The notes beneath the pieces are model-generated. The model was not told the origin of the DNA. It saw only the letters and a program-made list of their open reading frames with translations, and searched no databases. Made by a program: the position numbers and the translations under genes. A stretch of 64,000 nt of DNA from Thiomicrospira sp. ALE5 (GTDB lineage Bacteria; Pseudomonadota; Gammaproteobacteria; Thiomicrospirales; Thiomicrospiraceae), in NCBI RefSeq assembly GCF_900112445.1, contig NZ_FOYY01000003.1:62001-126000 (forward strand), in the 5' to 3' direction. Shown here piece by piece: positions 34,861 to 43,143 of the stretch (position 1 is its first letter; each line of letters starts with the position of its first letter).

Positions 34861-36194
34861 TGCAATCAAATAGTTTGAAAATCCTAGTCACCGGCGGTGC
34901 TGGGTTTATCGGTAGCGCCGTTGTGCGTCATATTATCAACGACACAGATTACGCCGTCGTCAATGTCGATAAACTCACCTATGCGGGCAATCTTGAGTCG
35001 CTAAAGTCAGTTGAAAACAACGAGCGCTATGCGTTTGAACAAGTCGATATTTGTGATGCAGTAGAACTCAAGCGTGTGTTTAATCAACACCAACCGGATA
35101 TCGTTATGCATCTCGCGGCAGAATCCCATGTTGACCGCTCGATTGACGGGCCGGGCGAGTTTATTCAAACCAATATCGTCGGCACCTATACCTTGCTCGA
35201 ACAAGCCAGAGCCTATTGGGCAGGCCTGCAAGGCGACAAAAAAGCCAACTTCCGCTTCCACCATATTTCGACGGACGAAGTTTATGGCGATTTACCGCAC
35301 CCGGACGAGCTAGATCGCCACGCTACGCTCGCGATGACAGAACGCGTCATTGCGAGGAGCGACAGCGACGCGGCAATCCAAGGTGCTAGTCATTGCGAGC
35401 AAAGCGAAGCAATCTCTAAAGAACAACCACTGCCATTATTCACCGAAACCACCGCTTACGCGCCAAGTTCGCCCTATAGCGCCAGCAAAGCCGCATCAGA
35501 TCACTTAGTGCGAGCTTGGCAAAGAACCTACGGCTTACCAACCCTAGTCACCAATTGTTCCAACAACTACGGCCCATATCACTTCCCAGAAAAGCTCATC
35601 CCATTAGTGATTCTTAACGCCCTAGAAGGCAAACCGCTGCCGGTGTATGGCAAGGGTAATCAAATCCGAGACTGGCTGTATGTAGAAGATCATGCACGCG
35701 CATTAGTACTCGTTGCCACGCAGGGAAAAATCGGCGAAACCTACAACATCGGCGGTCACAACGAAAAACAAAATATCGAAGTGGTTAAAACGATATGCAA
35801 CATTCTGGATGAGCTAGATCGCCGCGGCCTTCAGCCTCGCGATGACAAGAAAGGGATAGCCACGGCCTTCGACCTCGCGAAGACAGAAAAAACAACCATC
35901 ATTGCGAGTATTTCACCCGTCATTGCGAGCGAAGCGAAGCAATCTCAATCAGGTAGCAACTCAGCAATCTCTTCTTACACAGACCTCATCACCTATGTAA
36001 CTGACCGCCCCGGTCACGACATGCGCTACGCCATCGACGCCAGCAAAATCCAACGCGAACTTGGTTGGACACCGCAAGAAACCTTTGAATCGGGTATCCG
36101 CAAAACCGTACAATGGTATCTCGACAACCAGGCCTGGTGCCAACACGTACAAGACGGCAGCTATCAAAGAGAAAGATTAGGAAGTAAACAATGA
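34860..36194 (+). CDS. rfbB: dTDP-glucose 4,6-dehydratase with in-frame REP insertions
   Basis: RmlB converts dTDP-glucose to dTDP-4-keto-6-deoxyglucose. Motifs are [40 protein letters not shown] (Thr-Asp-Glu active site), [12 protein letters not shown] (YxxxK) and the late [12 protein letters not shown]. The length is 444 residues against about 355. One insertion follows [12 protein letters not shown] ([20 protein letters not shown]...), the other follows ICNILDEL ([13 protein letters not shown] ... [10 protein letters not shown]). Both come from REP-like repeats and fall in loops between conserved blocks. Palindromes at 35221 and 36129, the latter encoding DNQAWC. Confidence 0.94.
   Translation: MQSNSLKILVTGGAGFIGSAVVRHIINDTDYAVVNVDKLTYAGNLESLKSVENNERYAFEQVDICDAVELKRVFNQHQPDIVMHLAAESHVDRSIDGPGEFIQTNIVGTYTLLEQARAYWAGLQGDKKANFRFHHISTDEVYGDLPHPDELDRHATLAMTERVIARSDSDAAIQGASHCEQSEAISKEQPLPLFTETTAYAPSSPYSASKAASDHLVRAWQRTYGLPTLVTNCSNNYGPYHFPEKLIPLVILNALEGKPLPVYGKGNQIRDWLYVEDHARALVLVATQGKIGETYNIGGHNEKQNIEVVKTICNILDELDRRGLQPRDDKKGIATAFDLAKTEKTTIIASISPVIASEAKQSQSGSNSAISSYTDLITYVTDRPGHDMRYAIDASKIQRELGWTPQETFESGIRKTVQWYLDNQAWCQHVQDGSYQRERLGSKQ
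35312..35415 (+). repeat. REP-like elements inside rmlB (first insertion)
   Basis: A right half unit GATCGCCACGCTACGCTCGC (35313-35332) is followed by a variant left unit GTCATTGCGAGGAGCGACAG (35346-35365) and a further GTCATTGCGAGCAAAGCGAA (35389-35408). The frame used differs from the second insertion. Confidence 0.87.
35815..35945 (+). repeat. REP-like elements inside rmlB (second insertion)
   Basis: Two right half units (GATCGCCGCGGCCTTCAGCC... at about 35818-35847, and a degenerate copy at about 35858-35883) are followed by a truncated left half and a complete left half (about 35919-35945). All are translated in frame. Confidence 0.85.
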
Positions 36195-37054
36195 AAGGCA
36201 TTATCTTAGCAGGCGGTTCCGGCACACGGCTTTATCCGATTACGCGCGGCGTATCCAAACAACTATTACCCGTTTACGACAAGCCGATGATTTACTACCC
36301 GCTATCGGTGCTGATGCTGGCCGGTATTCAAGACACCCTGATTATCACCACACCCGAAGATCAAGCGGGATTTATCCGTATGCTCGGCGACGGCAAAGAC
36401 TTCGGTGTCAACCTAAGCTATGCCATCCAACCCAGCCCTGATGGTCTTGCGCAAGCCTTTACCATCGGCGAAAACTTTATTGGCAACGACAGCGTGTGCC
36501 TCGTGCTCGGTGACAATATCTTCTGGGGGCAAGGTTTTACCCCAATTCTAAAACGTGCCGCCACCAGGCCTGCTGGGGCCACCGTATTTGGCTACCAAGT
36601 TAAAGATCCGGAACGCTTTGGCGTAGTCGAATTCGACGAAAACAGAAAAGCCATCAGCATCGAAGAAAAACCCGCCCAACCCAAATCAAACTTCGCGGTC
36701 ACCGGCCTGTATTTTTACGACAATGATGTCGTGCAAATCGCCAAACAAGTCAAACCCAGCCACCGTGGCGAACTCGAAATCACTACCATAAATCAAATGT
36801 ATATGGAGCGGGGCGATTTAAACGTTGAACTGCTCGGGCGTGGCTTTGCCTGGCTCGATACCGGCACCCACGAAAGCTTACTTGAAGCCGCCATGTTTGT
36901 CGAAACCATCGAAAAACGCCAAGGCTACAAAATCGCCTGCCTGGAAGAAATCGCCTGGCGCAACGGCTGGCTCACCAACGACCAAGTCGCCCAAACGGCT
37001 AAGGCCCTCAGCAAAAACGGCTATGGGCAATATTTAGCGGATTTGCTAAAGTGA
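36191..37054 (+). CDS. rfbA: Glucose-1-phosphate thymidylyltransferase
   Basis: RmlA makes dTDP-glucose from dTTP and glucose-1-phosphate. The N-terminal signature is [25 protein letters not shown], followed by [20 protein letters not shown] and FGVVEFDE, with [20 protein letters not shown] downstream. Its 287 residues match the family. It overlaps the rmlB stop by four bases. Its last ~35 codons are duplicated in the chimeric mini-ORFs at 37651, 38834 and 39886. Confidence 0.97.
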   Translation: MKGIILAGGSGTRLYPITRGVSKQLLPVYDKPMIYYPLSVLMLAGIQDTLIITTPEDQAGFIRMLGDGKDFGVNLSYAIQPSPDGLAQAFTIGENFIGNDSVCLVLGDNIFWGQGFTPILKRAATRPAGATVFGYQVKDPERFGVVEFDENRKAISIEEKPAQPKSNFAVTGLYFYDNDVVQIAKQVKPSHRGELEITTINQMYMERGDLNVELLGRGFAWLDTGTHESLLEAAMFVETIEKRQGYKIACLEEIAWRNGWLTNDQVAQTAKALSKNGYGQYLADLLK

Positions 37055-37081
37055 TGGCTAATATTTAAAGGGAGATTAGCG

Positions 37082-37294
37082 ATGCTTGTAGATACCAAAA
37101 AAATAGATGAACTGCCTTTAAGCACCAAACTAGAGTTAATGGAAGTCGTCATGAGCGCATTGATCAAGAACGAAGCCGAGTTTGCAGTCCCAGCATGGCA
37201 TGAAGATGTTTTAGAAGCGAGAGCGCAGGAAGTTCGCGAACCTGATGCATGGAAAACATTCGATCAAGTTCGTGCCGCGCTTAAAAATGACTAA
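37082..37294 (+). CDS. Addiction-module antitoxin-like protein
   Basis: A 70-residue acidic protein reading KIDELPLSTKLELMEVVMSALIKN, typical of the short 'addiction module component' family. It overlaps the following toxin-like gene by eight bases. A ribosome site (GGGAG) precedes the ATG. It is the first accessory gene after rmlA in the cassette array. Confidence 0.75.
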   Translation: MLVDTKKIDELPLSTKLELMEVVMSALIKNEAEFAVPAWHEDVLEARAQEVREPDAWKTFDQVRAALKND

Positions 37295-37586
37295 GCAAAT
37301 CCTATTCACACCTTCTGCAGAAAAGGATCTGATTCTTGCCAAAAACTTTTACGCAAAAGTAGATCCAATGCTAGGAGAATATTGTGCTGACAGCTTAATG
37401 TTAGACATTGAGAGACTGCGTTTCTTTGCAGGGGTGCATGCAAAAGTTTTCGGCCAATATAGGATGATAGCGCGTACATTTCCATTTTCGATTTATTATC
37501 AACTGCCAAACGAAAATGACATACTGATTGTGGCTGTGCTAGATAGTCGAATAAATCCTAAAACGATGGCGCAAAGGCTTGGTTGA
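37287..37586 (+). CDS. RelE/ParE-family toxin-like protein
   Basis: A 99-residue basic protein, MTKQILFTPSAEKDLILAKNFYAKVDPMLGEY then AKVFGQYRMIARTFPFSIYYQLPNENDILIVAVLDSRINP, a classic ParE/RelE-like sequence. The ATG at 37287 overlaps the antitoxin stop. The actual toxic target is unknown. It lies between rmlA and the first chimeric mini-ORF. Confidence 0.82.
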   Translation: MTKQILFTPSAEKDLILAKNFYAKVDPMLGEYCADSLMLDIERLRFFAGVHAKVFGQYRMIARTFPFSIYYQLPNENDILIVAVLDSRINPKTMAQRLG

Positions 37587-37621
37587 AAAGCATGAAAACG
37601 CAATTCGCAAACTGACTATAA

Positions 37622-37650
37622 AAATTAAACATTGAGCATTAAAAATTAAC
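37622..37650 (+). repeat. AT-rich 29-bp repeat before mini-ORF 1
   Basis: This 29-base segment (AAATTAAACATTGAGCATTA then AAAATTAAC) immediately precedes the ATG of mini-ORF 1. An identical copy (38805-38833) precedes mini-ORF 2, where it supplies the last codons (KLNIEH) of the YhcG-like gene. Related AT-rich sequence begins the epimerase gene at 30757. Confidence 0.85.
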
Positions 37651-37746
37651 ATGACTCCAGTCACCAAAGCCTATTTACCCAACAACCCAAACCACCAGGC
37701 CTGGTGCAACGGCTATGGGCAATATCTAGCGGATTTGCTGAAGTAA
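37651..37746 (+). pseudogene. Chimeric mini-ORF 1 (aminotransferase start / rmlA end)
   Basis: A 31-residue ORF. MTPVTKAYLPNNPN resembles the start of DegT/DnrJ-type sugar aminotransferases (family N-terminus V-T-K-x-Y-L-P). At ACCAGGCCTGGT (37694-37705) it switches to the rmlA C-terminus, [13 protein letters not shown]. Compared with rmlA, it lacks the stretch between two AACGGCT repeats. No function is expected. It separates the RelE-type pair from the YhcG-like gene. Confidence 0.75.
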
Positions 37747-37757
37747 AAAACAAAAGT

Positions 37758-38825
37758 ATGTCGAAGAAAACTGAAATTAACACAGATAACTTAAAACACT
37801 TGCTTAATGAACTAAAGCAAGTGATTCGTGCTGCCCAGCATAGAGCGCTACAAAGTGTTAATAAAGAATTAACCGCGCTTTATTGGACGATTGGCCAGAG
37901 AATCGTTGCAAGTCAAGAAATTCATGGTTGGGGAAAATCCGTGGTTGCGCAAATCAGTGACGAACTGCAAAAAGAGTTTGTTGACTCCAAGGGTTTTTCT
38001 GTGCAAAACCTTTGGAATATGCGAATGTATTATCTCGCTTACCAAGATCATCCAAAACTCCAGACACTGTCTAGAGAAATTAGCTGGTCACACAATATTA
38101 AAATACTGCAAAAGCTCAAAGACCCGCTAGCACAACAATTTTACATACAAGCGACCCTCAAAAATGGCTGGAGCCTGCGAGTGCTCGACCACCAAATCGA
38201 CAACCAAACCTATGAAAAAACGCTCCTTGGTCAGACCAACTTTGCCAATACTTTACCGGCAAAGATGCAACAACAAACCGATTTAATCATCAAAGACGAA
38301 TACACCTTTGATTTTCTAGAATTGGCCGAAGAACACTCTGAAAAAGAGCTGGAAAATGCGCTCATCCAGAAAATCCGCGACTTTCTGATTCAAATGGGTG
38401 CAGACTTCGCCTTTATGGGGAATCAATACAAATTGACCGTTGATGACGAAGACTACTTTATAGACTTGCTGCTTTATCACAGACGCCTAAAATCACTCAT
38501 TGCCGTGGAACTTAAAATCGGTAAATTCAAACCCGAATATGCAGGTAAAATGAGCTTTTACCTTACGGCACTGAACGAGACCGTAAAACTGCCCGAAGAA
38601 AACCCATCTATAGGCATCATCATCTGTAAAGACAAGGCCAGAACCACAGTCGAATTTGCGCTGAAAGAGAGTAATCAACCTATAGGCGTAGCCACTTATA
38701 AACTCGCACACCAACTGCCGAAGGAATACCAACACGCATTACCTGCGGCGGAAGAGATAGAACAAAAACTCAGTGAATTGTTTGCTGATGAAACCACCCA
38801 TTCAAAATTAAACATTGAGCATTAA
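37758..38825 (+). CDS. DUF1016 / YhcG-type PDDEXK nuclease
   Basis: A 355-residue protein from ATG 37758 of the YhcG family. The N-terminal DUF1016 region has LYWTIGQRIV and FSVQNLWNMRMYYLAY, followed by LGQTNFANTLP. The C-terminal PDDEXK domain has YFIDLLLYHRRLKSLIAVELKIGKF with the D ... ExK catalytic residues. Relatives are tied to mobile elements and defence. The final residues KLNIEH are encoded by the AT-rich repeat, so the native end was probably replaced on insertion. Confidence 0.87.
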   Translation: MSKKTEINTDNLKHLLNELKQVIRAAQHRALQSVNKELTALYWTIGQRIVASQEIHGWGKSVVAQISDELQKEFVDSKGFSVQNLWNMRMYYLAYQDHPKLQTLSREISWSHNIKILQKLKDPLAQQFYIQATLKNGWSLRVLDHQIDNQTYEKTLLGQTNFANTLPAKMQQQTDLIIKDEYTFDFLELAEEHSEKELENALIQKIRDFLIQMGADFAFMGNQYKLTVDDEDYFIDLLLYHRRLKSLIAVELKIGKFKPEYAGKMSFYLTALNETVKLPEENPSIGIIICKDKARTTVEFALKESNQPIGVATYKLAHQLPKEYQHALPAAEEIEQKLSELFADETTHSKLNIEH

Positions 38826-38833
38826 AAATTAAC

Positions 38834-38989
38834 ATGACCCCAGTTACTAAAGCCTATATCCCGAATAAACACCAACAAAACCACCAGGCCTGGCGCAATG
38901 GTTGGCTCAGCAACGAACAAGTCGCCCAAACCGCCCAAGCCCTCAGCAAAAACGGCTATGGCAAATATTTAGCGGATTTAATAAAGTAA
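38834..38989 (+). pseudogene. Chimeric mini-ORF 2 (aminotransferase start / rmlA end)
   Basis: A 51-residue ORF: MTPVTKAYIPNKHQQNHQAW, then RNGWLSNEQVAQTAQALSKN and GYGKYLADLIK, which is the rmlA C-terminus. The switch falls at CCAGGCCTGG (38884-38893). The ATG of the ORF6N gene follows its stop directly. It is diverged by several substitutions from copies 1 and 3, so the copies are not recent identical duplicates. Confidence 0.75.
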
Positions 38990-39889
38990 ATGCCAATGGA
39001 ATCTTTAACTAAGATCGACAATCAGCTTGTCCAGTCCAAGATATACACAGTGCGAAATACGCAAGTCATGCTCGATCATGATTTGGCGCAATTGTACGGC
39101 GTACAAACTAAGGCACTAAACCAAGCAGTAAAACGAAATAGCTTACGGTTTCCAGAGCGTTACTGCTTTCAGTTGACTCAACAAGAGTTTGAAAACTTGA
39201 AGTCACAAATTGTGACCACAAGTGGACACGGTGGCAGAAGAACCCTTCCATACGCGTTTACAGAGCAGGGTGTTTCGATGCTCTCCACGGTGCTCAAAAG
39301 CGAGACCGCGATAAACACGAGTATACGCATTATGGATGCCTTCGTTGCGATGCGCCAGTTTATAAGTCAGCATGCACTGGTTTTTGAGCGAATGGATGCG
39401 ATAGAACGCAAGCAATTAAAAACCGATAGCAAAATTGATCAGATTCTAGATGCGCTTGAAGCTAAGACAGAAAAGCCTGAACAAGGCATTTTCTTTAACG
39501 GTCAAATTTTCGATGCCTATGTTTTTGTAGCAGATCTCATCAAGTCCGCCAAACAAAGCATCATTATCATCGACAATTACCTAGATGAAAGCGTATTGCT
39601 GATGCTCACCAAACGACAAGCCAATGTAAAGGCAGAACTATTTGGCAAAAACAACACACCACAATTTACGCTCGATCTGCAAAAACACAACCAGCAGTAC
39701 CCGCCAGTCATTTATTACCCGTTTTATGATGCGCACGATCGATTCATTATTATCGATAACCAAGACATCTATCACCTAGGCGCAAGCTTAAAAGAGCTCG
39801 GCAAAAAGTGGTTCGCCTTCTCAAAAATGGAAAAAGAAACCCTGCGTATTATGGAAAAACTTGAAGAAGCAAGGAGTCAATCGAAATGA
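38990..39889 (+). CDS. ORF6N-domain protein with PLD-like C-terminus
   Basis: A 299-residue protein. The N-terminal ORF6N (KilA-N related) domain has VRNTQVMLDHDLAQLYGVQTKALNQAVKRN and FPERYCFQLT, followed by PYAFTEQGVSMLSTVL. A coiled middle leads to a phospholipase-D-like C-terminal region (QSIIIIDNYLDESVLLMLT ... DAHDRFIIIDNQDIYHLGASL). ORF6N domains occur in phage antirepressors; free-standing chromosomal forms are common accessory genes. Its stop overlaps mini-ORF 3 (ATGA). Confidence 0.85.
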   Translation: MPMESLTKIDNQLVQSKIYTVRNTQVMLDHDLAQLYGVQTKALNQAVKRNSLRFPERYCFQLTQQEFENLKSQIVTTSGHGGRRTLPYAFTEQGVSMLSTVLKSETAINTSIRIMDAFVAMRQFISQHALVFERMDAIERKQLKTDSKIDQILDALEAKTEKPEQGIFFNGQIFDAYVFVADLIKSAKQSIIIIDNYLDESVLLMLTKRQANVKAELFGKNNTPQFTLDLQKHNQQYPPVIYYPFYDAHDRFIIIDNQDIYHLGASLKELGKKWFAFSKMEKETLRIMEKLEEARSQSK

Positions 39890-40035
39890 CCCCAGTCACC
39901 AAAGCCTATTTACCCAACCACCCAAACCACCAGGCCTGGTGCAACGGCTGGCTAAGCAATGAACAAGTCGCCCAAACCGCTAAAGCCCTCAGCAAAAACG
40001 GCTATGGCCAATACCTAGCGGACTTAATCAAATGA
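39886..40035 (+). pseudogene. Chimeric mini-ORF 3 (aminotransferase start / rmlA end)
   Basis: A 49-residue ORF: MTPVTKAYLPNHPNHQAW, then [20 protein letters not shown] and [11 protein letters not shown]. It overlaps the upstream ORF6N gene and the downstream ORF6N gene at ATGA on both sides. The switch point is ACCAGGCCTGGT (39929-39940). It is the fullest copy of the rmlA-derived part. Confidence 0.77.
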
Positions 40036-40592
40036 ACAACGAAATCACCATCCAAGAAGTGCAATCCAAGTTCATTCAACTGAACAATCAGCAAATGCTG
40101 TTGGACACTGACATTGCTCAGCTATACCAAGTCGAAACCAAACGTATCAATGAAGCCGTTAAAAACAACCCAGAAAAATTTCCGCAAGGTTATATCGTTG
40201 AATTAACTGACGATGACTGGTCAAGTTTAAGGTCGAAAATTTCGACCTTAAAATCAGCGGGGCAAGGGCAACACACAAAATACAAGCCCAAAGCTTTCAG
40301 CGAAAAAGGCTTATACATGCTTGCCACCATTCTAAAAAGCAAGCGTGCAACCGAAACAACCCTTGCCATTATTGAAGCTTTCAGCAAATTGCGACAACTC
40401 ACCCGCGTGGTGTCACAAATTAGCTCACAAGAAACGACCCCAGATGAGCAAAAATCCCTGATGACCCAAAGCGGAGAACTTTTAGCAGAAATCATCGACG
40501 ACGGACTCACCACTACCGACAGTGAAACCACCTTTGAGCTGAACTTTGCCGTATTAAAGCTAAAACATACAATCAAGCGAAAACAAAAATGA
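40032..40592 (+). CDS. ORF6N-domain protein
   Basis: A 186-residue protein with ORF6N features: VQSKFIQLNNQQMLLDTDIAQLYQVETKRINEAVKNN, FPQGYIVELT, and PKAFSEKGLYMLATILKSKRA. It lacks the PLD-like tail of the neighbouring paralogue. The ATG overlaps the stop of mini-ORF 3 and its TGA overlaps the ATG of the fourth fragment, so all are translationally coupled. The role is unknown; DNA binding is likely. Confidence 0.85.
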   Translation: MNNEITIQEVQSKFIQLNNQQMLLDTDIAQLYQVETKRINEAVKNNPEKFPQGYIVELTDDDWSSLRSKISTLKSAGQGQHTKYKPKAFSEKGLYMLATILKSKRATETTLAIIEAFSKLRQLTRVVSQISSQETTPDEQKSLMTQSGELLAEIIDDGLTTTDSETTFELNFAVLKLKHTIKRKQK

Positions 40593-40648
40593 CCCCAGTT
40601 ACCAAAGCCTATTTACCCAACAACCGAAACCACCAGGCCTGGTTATGA
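40589..40648 (+). pseudogene. Fourth aminotransferase-start fragment, ends at palindrome
   Basis: A 19-residue ORF, MTPVTKAYLPNNRNHQAWL. It shares the first 18 codons with mini-ORFs 1 and 3, runs through ACCAGGCCTGGT (40632-40643), and stops two codons later. The stop overlaps the ATG of the WecF-like gene. Here the palindrome joins the fragment to wecF-like sequence instead of rmlA. Confidence 0.72.
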
Positions 40649-41688
40649 GCAAAAAAATCCTCCACATTGCCAACAGTGATAAATTTATCCCACCCTTTAT
40701 TGAGTTCGTTAAAGAACACTTCGAGTTTAGCGAGCACGAATTTCTGCTCACCGGTGGCATGGCGCAAGAGCAGCTAAAACCCTATGCGAATGTCCAACTG
40801 GCGAAAAGAACCATCATCGGGCGTTTACAGCACTACGCTCAAGCCGTGATAAAAATGCACCAAGCCAAAAAAGTTATCTTACATGGCTTGTTTGATATAA
40901 AGCTGGTTTACCTATTATTCTTCATGCCTTGGCTGCTTAAAAAATGCTACTGGGTCATGTGGGGTGGTGATTTGTATGTGTACCAACTCGGCGAACGCAG
41001 CTGGAAATGGAAGGTGCGTGAGTTTTTTCGCCGCCCGGTGATTAAAAATATGGGTCATTTGGTGACCTATATCAAAGGTGATTACGAACTCGCGCAACAA
41101 TGGTATGGCGCAAAAGGTCAATATCACGAATGTTTTATGTACACCAGCAACCTCTACAAAGAATACGACGTGCCGCACAAACAACACAGCGGCATTAATA
41201 TATTGGTCGGCAACTCCGCCGACCCAAGCAATAACCATTTAGAGGTGTTTGACAAACTGGAAGCCTTTAAAGACCAAGACATCAAAATTTATGCGCCCCT
41301 GTCTTACGGCAACCCAGGCTATGCGCAAACAACTATTCAGCAAGGCAAACAACGCTTTGGCGATAAATTCGAACCCTTAACCGAACACATGCCGTTTAAC
41401 CAGTACTTAGAGTTTCTTGGCAAAATTGACATTGCTATTTTTAATCACAAACGCCAACAAGCCATGGGCAATACCATTACGTTGTTGGGTTTGGGTAAAA
41501 AAGTGTTTATGCGCAGCGATGTGACCCAGTGGGCGTTTTTCAAAAGTCATGGTATTGCGGTTTATGATATTGAAGCGTTTGCTTTAACTGATGACGAAGA
41601 TATTCAAGTCGATGAAAATAAGCACAGAGTTAAATCTTACTTTTCAGAGCAAACATTTGTGAACCAATTACGTGAGATTTTTAATTAA
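40645..41688 (+). CDS. WecF-like 4-amino-fucosyl transferase, copy 1 (GT56)
   Basis: A 347-residue glycosyltransferase similar to WecF/RffT (TDP-Fuc4NAc:lipid II transferase): KILHIANSDKFIPPFIEF, WVMWGGDLYVYQLGER, ILVGNSADPSNNHLEVFD, IYAPLSYGNPGYAQ, and FNHKRQQAMGNTITLLGLGKKVFMR. It would add a Fuc4N-type residue from the dTDP-sugar made by RmlA, RmlB and WecE. The first ~145 residues are nearly identical to copy 2 (43897), while the rest diverges. The start lies two bases after a palindrome. Confidence 0.85.
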   Translation: MSKKILHIANSDKFIPPFIEFVKEHFEFSEHEFLLTGGMAQEQLKPYANVQLAKRTIIGRLQHYAQAVIKMHQAKKVILHGLFDIKLVYLLFFMPWLLKKCYWVMWGGDLYVYQLGERSWKWKVREFFRRPVIKNMGHLVTYIKGDYELAQQWYGAKGQYHECFMYTSNLYKEYDVPHKQHSGINILVGNSADPSNNHLEVFDKLEAFKDQDIKIYAPLSYGNPGYAQTTIQQGKQRFGDKFEPLTEHMPFNQYLEFLGKIDIAIFNHKRQQAMGNTITLLGLGKKVFMRSDVTQWAFFKSHGIAVYDIEAFALTDDEDIQVDENKHRVKSYFSEQTFVNQLREIFN

Positions 41689-42248
41689 TGGCTTATTTAA
41701 CTGAAAAACAGTTAGGCGAGATGGGGTTTAAATCACTTGGCAAGAGCGTAAAAATAAGCGACCGTGCCAGTATTTATAATGCCGACCAAATTGAAGTTGG
41801 TGACTACTCTCGTATTGATGATTTTTGTGTTATTTCGGGCAAAATAAAAATTGGTCGTAATGTGCATATCGCACCATATTGTTTAGTTGCAGGCGGTGAA
41901 AAAGGCATAATTTTCGAGGATTTTTCAGGTCTTGCTTATCAAGTGCAAGTTTTTACACAGTCAGATGATTATTCCGGTCAAACAATGACAAATCCTACTG
42001 TTCCAGCTGAATTCAAAAAAGAAGCGAAAAGAGCTGTCTTTATCGGTAGGCACTCAATTGTTGGAGCAGGGTCAATAATACTGCCCGGCGTTACCTTGAA
42101 TGAAGGTACATCTATCGGCGCAATGTCGTTGGTACGAAAATCGACAGAATCATGGTCAATTTATCTTGGAAACCCTGCCAAAAAAATCAAAGACCGTAAA
42201 AAAGATTTGCTTGAGTTAGAGCGTGCTTATTTAGAAGGTGAACACTGA
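41688..42248 (+). CDS. Hexapeptide-repeat acyltransferase (sugar O/N-acetyltransferase)
   Basis: A 186-residue left-handed beta-helix enzyme. Repeats such as IEVGDYSRIDDFCVISGKIKIGRNVHIAPYC and FIGRHSIVGAGSIILPGVTLNEGTSIGAMSLV are typical of acetyl-CoA dependent xenobiotic/sugar acetyltransferases, with YLGNPAKKIKDR near the end. It could acetylate dTDP-Fuc4N, in parallel with the formyltransferase next to it, or O-acetylate the O-unit. ATG directly overlaps the previous stop. Confidence 0.85.
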   Translation: MAYLTEKQLGEMGFKSLGKSVKISDRASIYNADQIEVGDYSRIDDFCVISGKIKIGRNVHIAPYCLVAGGEKGIIFEDFSGLAYQVQVFTQSDDYSGQTMTNPTVPAEFKKEAKRAVFIGRHSIVGAGSIILPGVTLNEGTSIGAMSLVRKSTESWSIYLGNPAKKIKDRKKDLLELERAYLEGEH

Positions 42249-42249
42249 G

Positions 42250-43143
42250 ATGGTTATGCAAAATATTGCGTTTTATGTTATGAATTCAAAAGGCCTGTTT
42301 GTGCTTAAAAGCTTCATCGAAAAATTTGGAGCCAATGCGATTGGCTATGTGGTCAGCGAGCAAGATAAAGCCGTGCAATATGATGGTTATGAAGAGATTA
42401 AACAGCTTGCACAAAACAATGACATTCCTTTTTATCCACGCACCCAATTCGATGCCCAAATAGAAAACAAATTTTTAGGTTTAAAATTTGCCATAGGTTG
42501 GCGTTGGTTAATTAAAAATGAAACCAATCTGATTGTTTTCCATGATTCGCTGCTGTCCAAATATCGCGGGTTTGCTCCTTTAGTAAACTCCTTAATTAAC
42601 AAGGAGTTGCGGGGGGGGGTAACAGCTTTGTTTGCGGATTGCAAGTATGATCGTGGCGATATTATCGCGCAAAAATCGACTGATTTTAGCTATCCGTTAA
42701 AAATAGAAGAGGCAATTAGGCAAATAGAGCCGTTATATTTTGATTTGGTCGATGAAATCTACACTCGCGTTTTAAAAGGCGAGGCGCTTACCGGATATAA
42801 GCAAGACGAAAATCAAGCTACTTATAGCCTGTGGCTAGATCACGAAGATTACTTTATTGACTGGGCTTGGTCGGCTGAAAAAATTAAGCGGTTTGTTGAT
42901 GCGGTGGGTTATCCGTATGATAGCGCAAAAGCTAGATTAAATGATGAAGTGATTTATTTTAAAGAGGTTGATCTGCTAGATGATGTTGTAGTTGAACATC
43001 GTGAAAGACATATCGGCAAAGTAATTTTTATAGAACAAGGTGCACCAGTCGTTGTTTGCACGCAAGGGTTATTAGTGTTGAAAGAAATAACTGATACGAA
43101 TGGCAAAATGGTGCAGATAAATTTTAGAAGTAGGTTTAAGTAA
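42250..43143 (+). CDS. Sugar N-formyltransferase-like protein
   Basis: About 297 residues related to methionyl-tRNA formyltransferase. IVFHDSLLSKYRGFAPLVNSLI is the conserved catalytic His block and GVTALFADCKYDRGDIIAQ holds the catalytic Asp. The usual Asn two residues before His is not in the standard place (VFH), a feature also seen in divergent family members. It probably formylates a dTDP-4-amino sugar with N10-formyl-THF. ATG 42250 follows the acyltransferase stop. There is a run of nine G at 42610-42618 inside the coding sequence. Confidence 0.82.
   Translation: MVMQNIAFYVMNSKGLFVLKSFIEKFGANAIGYVVSEQDKAVQYDGYEEIKQLAQNNDIPFYPRTQFDAQIENKFLGLKFAIGWRWLIKNETNLIVFHDSLLSKYRGFAPLVNSLINKELRGGVTALFADCKYDRGDIIAQKSTDFSYPLKIEEAIRQIEPLYFDLVDEIYTRVLKGEALTGYKQDENQATYSLWLDHEDYFIDWAWSAEKIKRFVDAVGYPYDSAKARLNDEVIYFKEVDLLDDVVVEHRERHIGKVIFIEQGAPVVVCTQGLLVLKEITDTNGKMVQINFRSRFK

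Noticed and set aside
37622-37650. The AT-rich 29-bp repeat as a promoter
   Set aside because: It has no convincing -35/-10 pair and its second copy lies partly in coding sequence; treated as a repeat only.
38990-40592. A prophage fragment, suggested by ORF6N domains
   Set aside because: No structural, packaging or integrase genes lie nearby. ORF6N genes occur widely as solitary accessory genes.
37651-40648. An integron-type cassette array
   Set aside because: No integrase and no attC-like hairpins were seen. The repeats are fused gene ends and not recombination sites of the known integron type.
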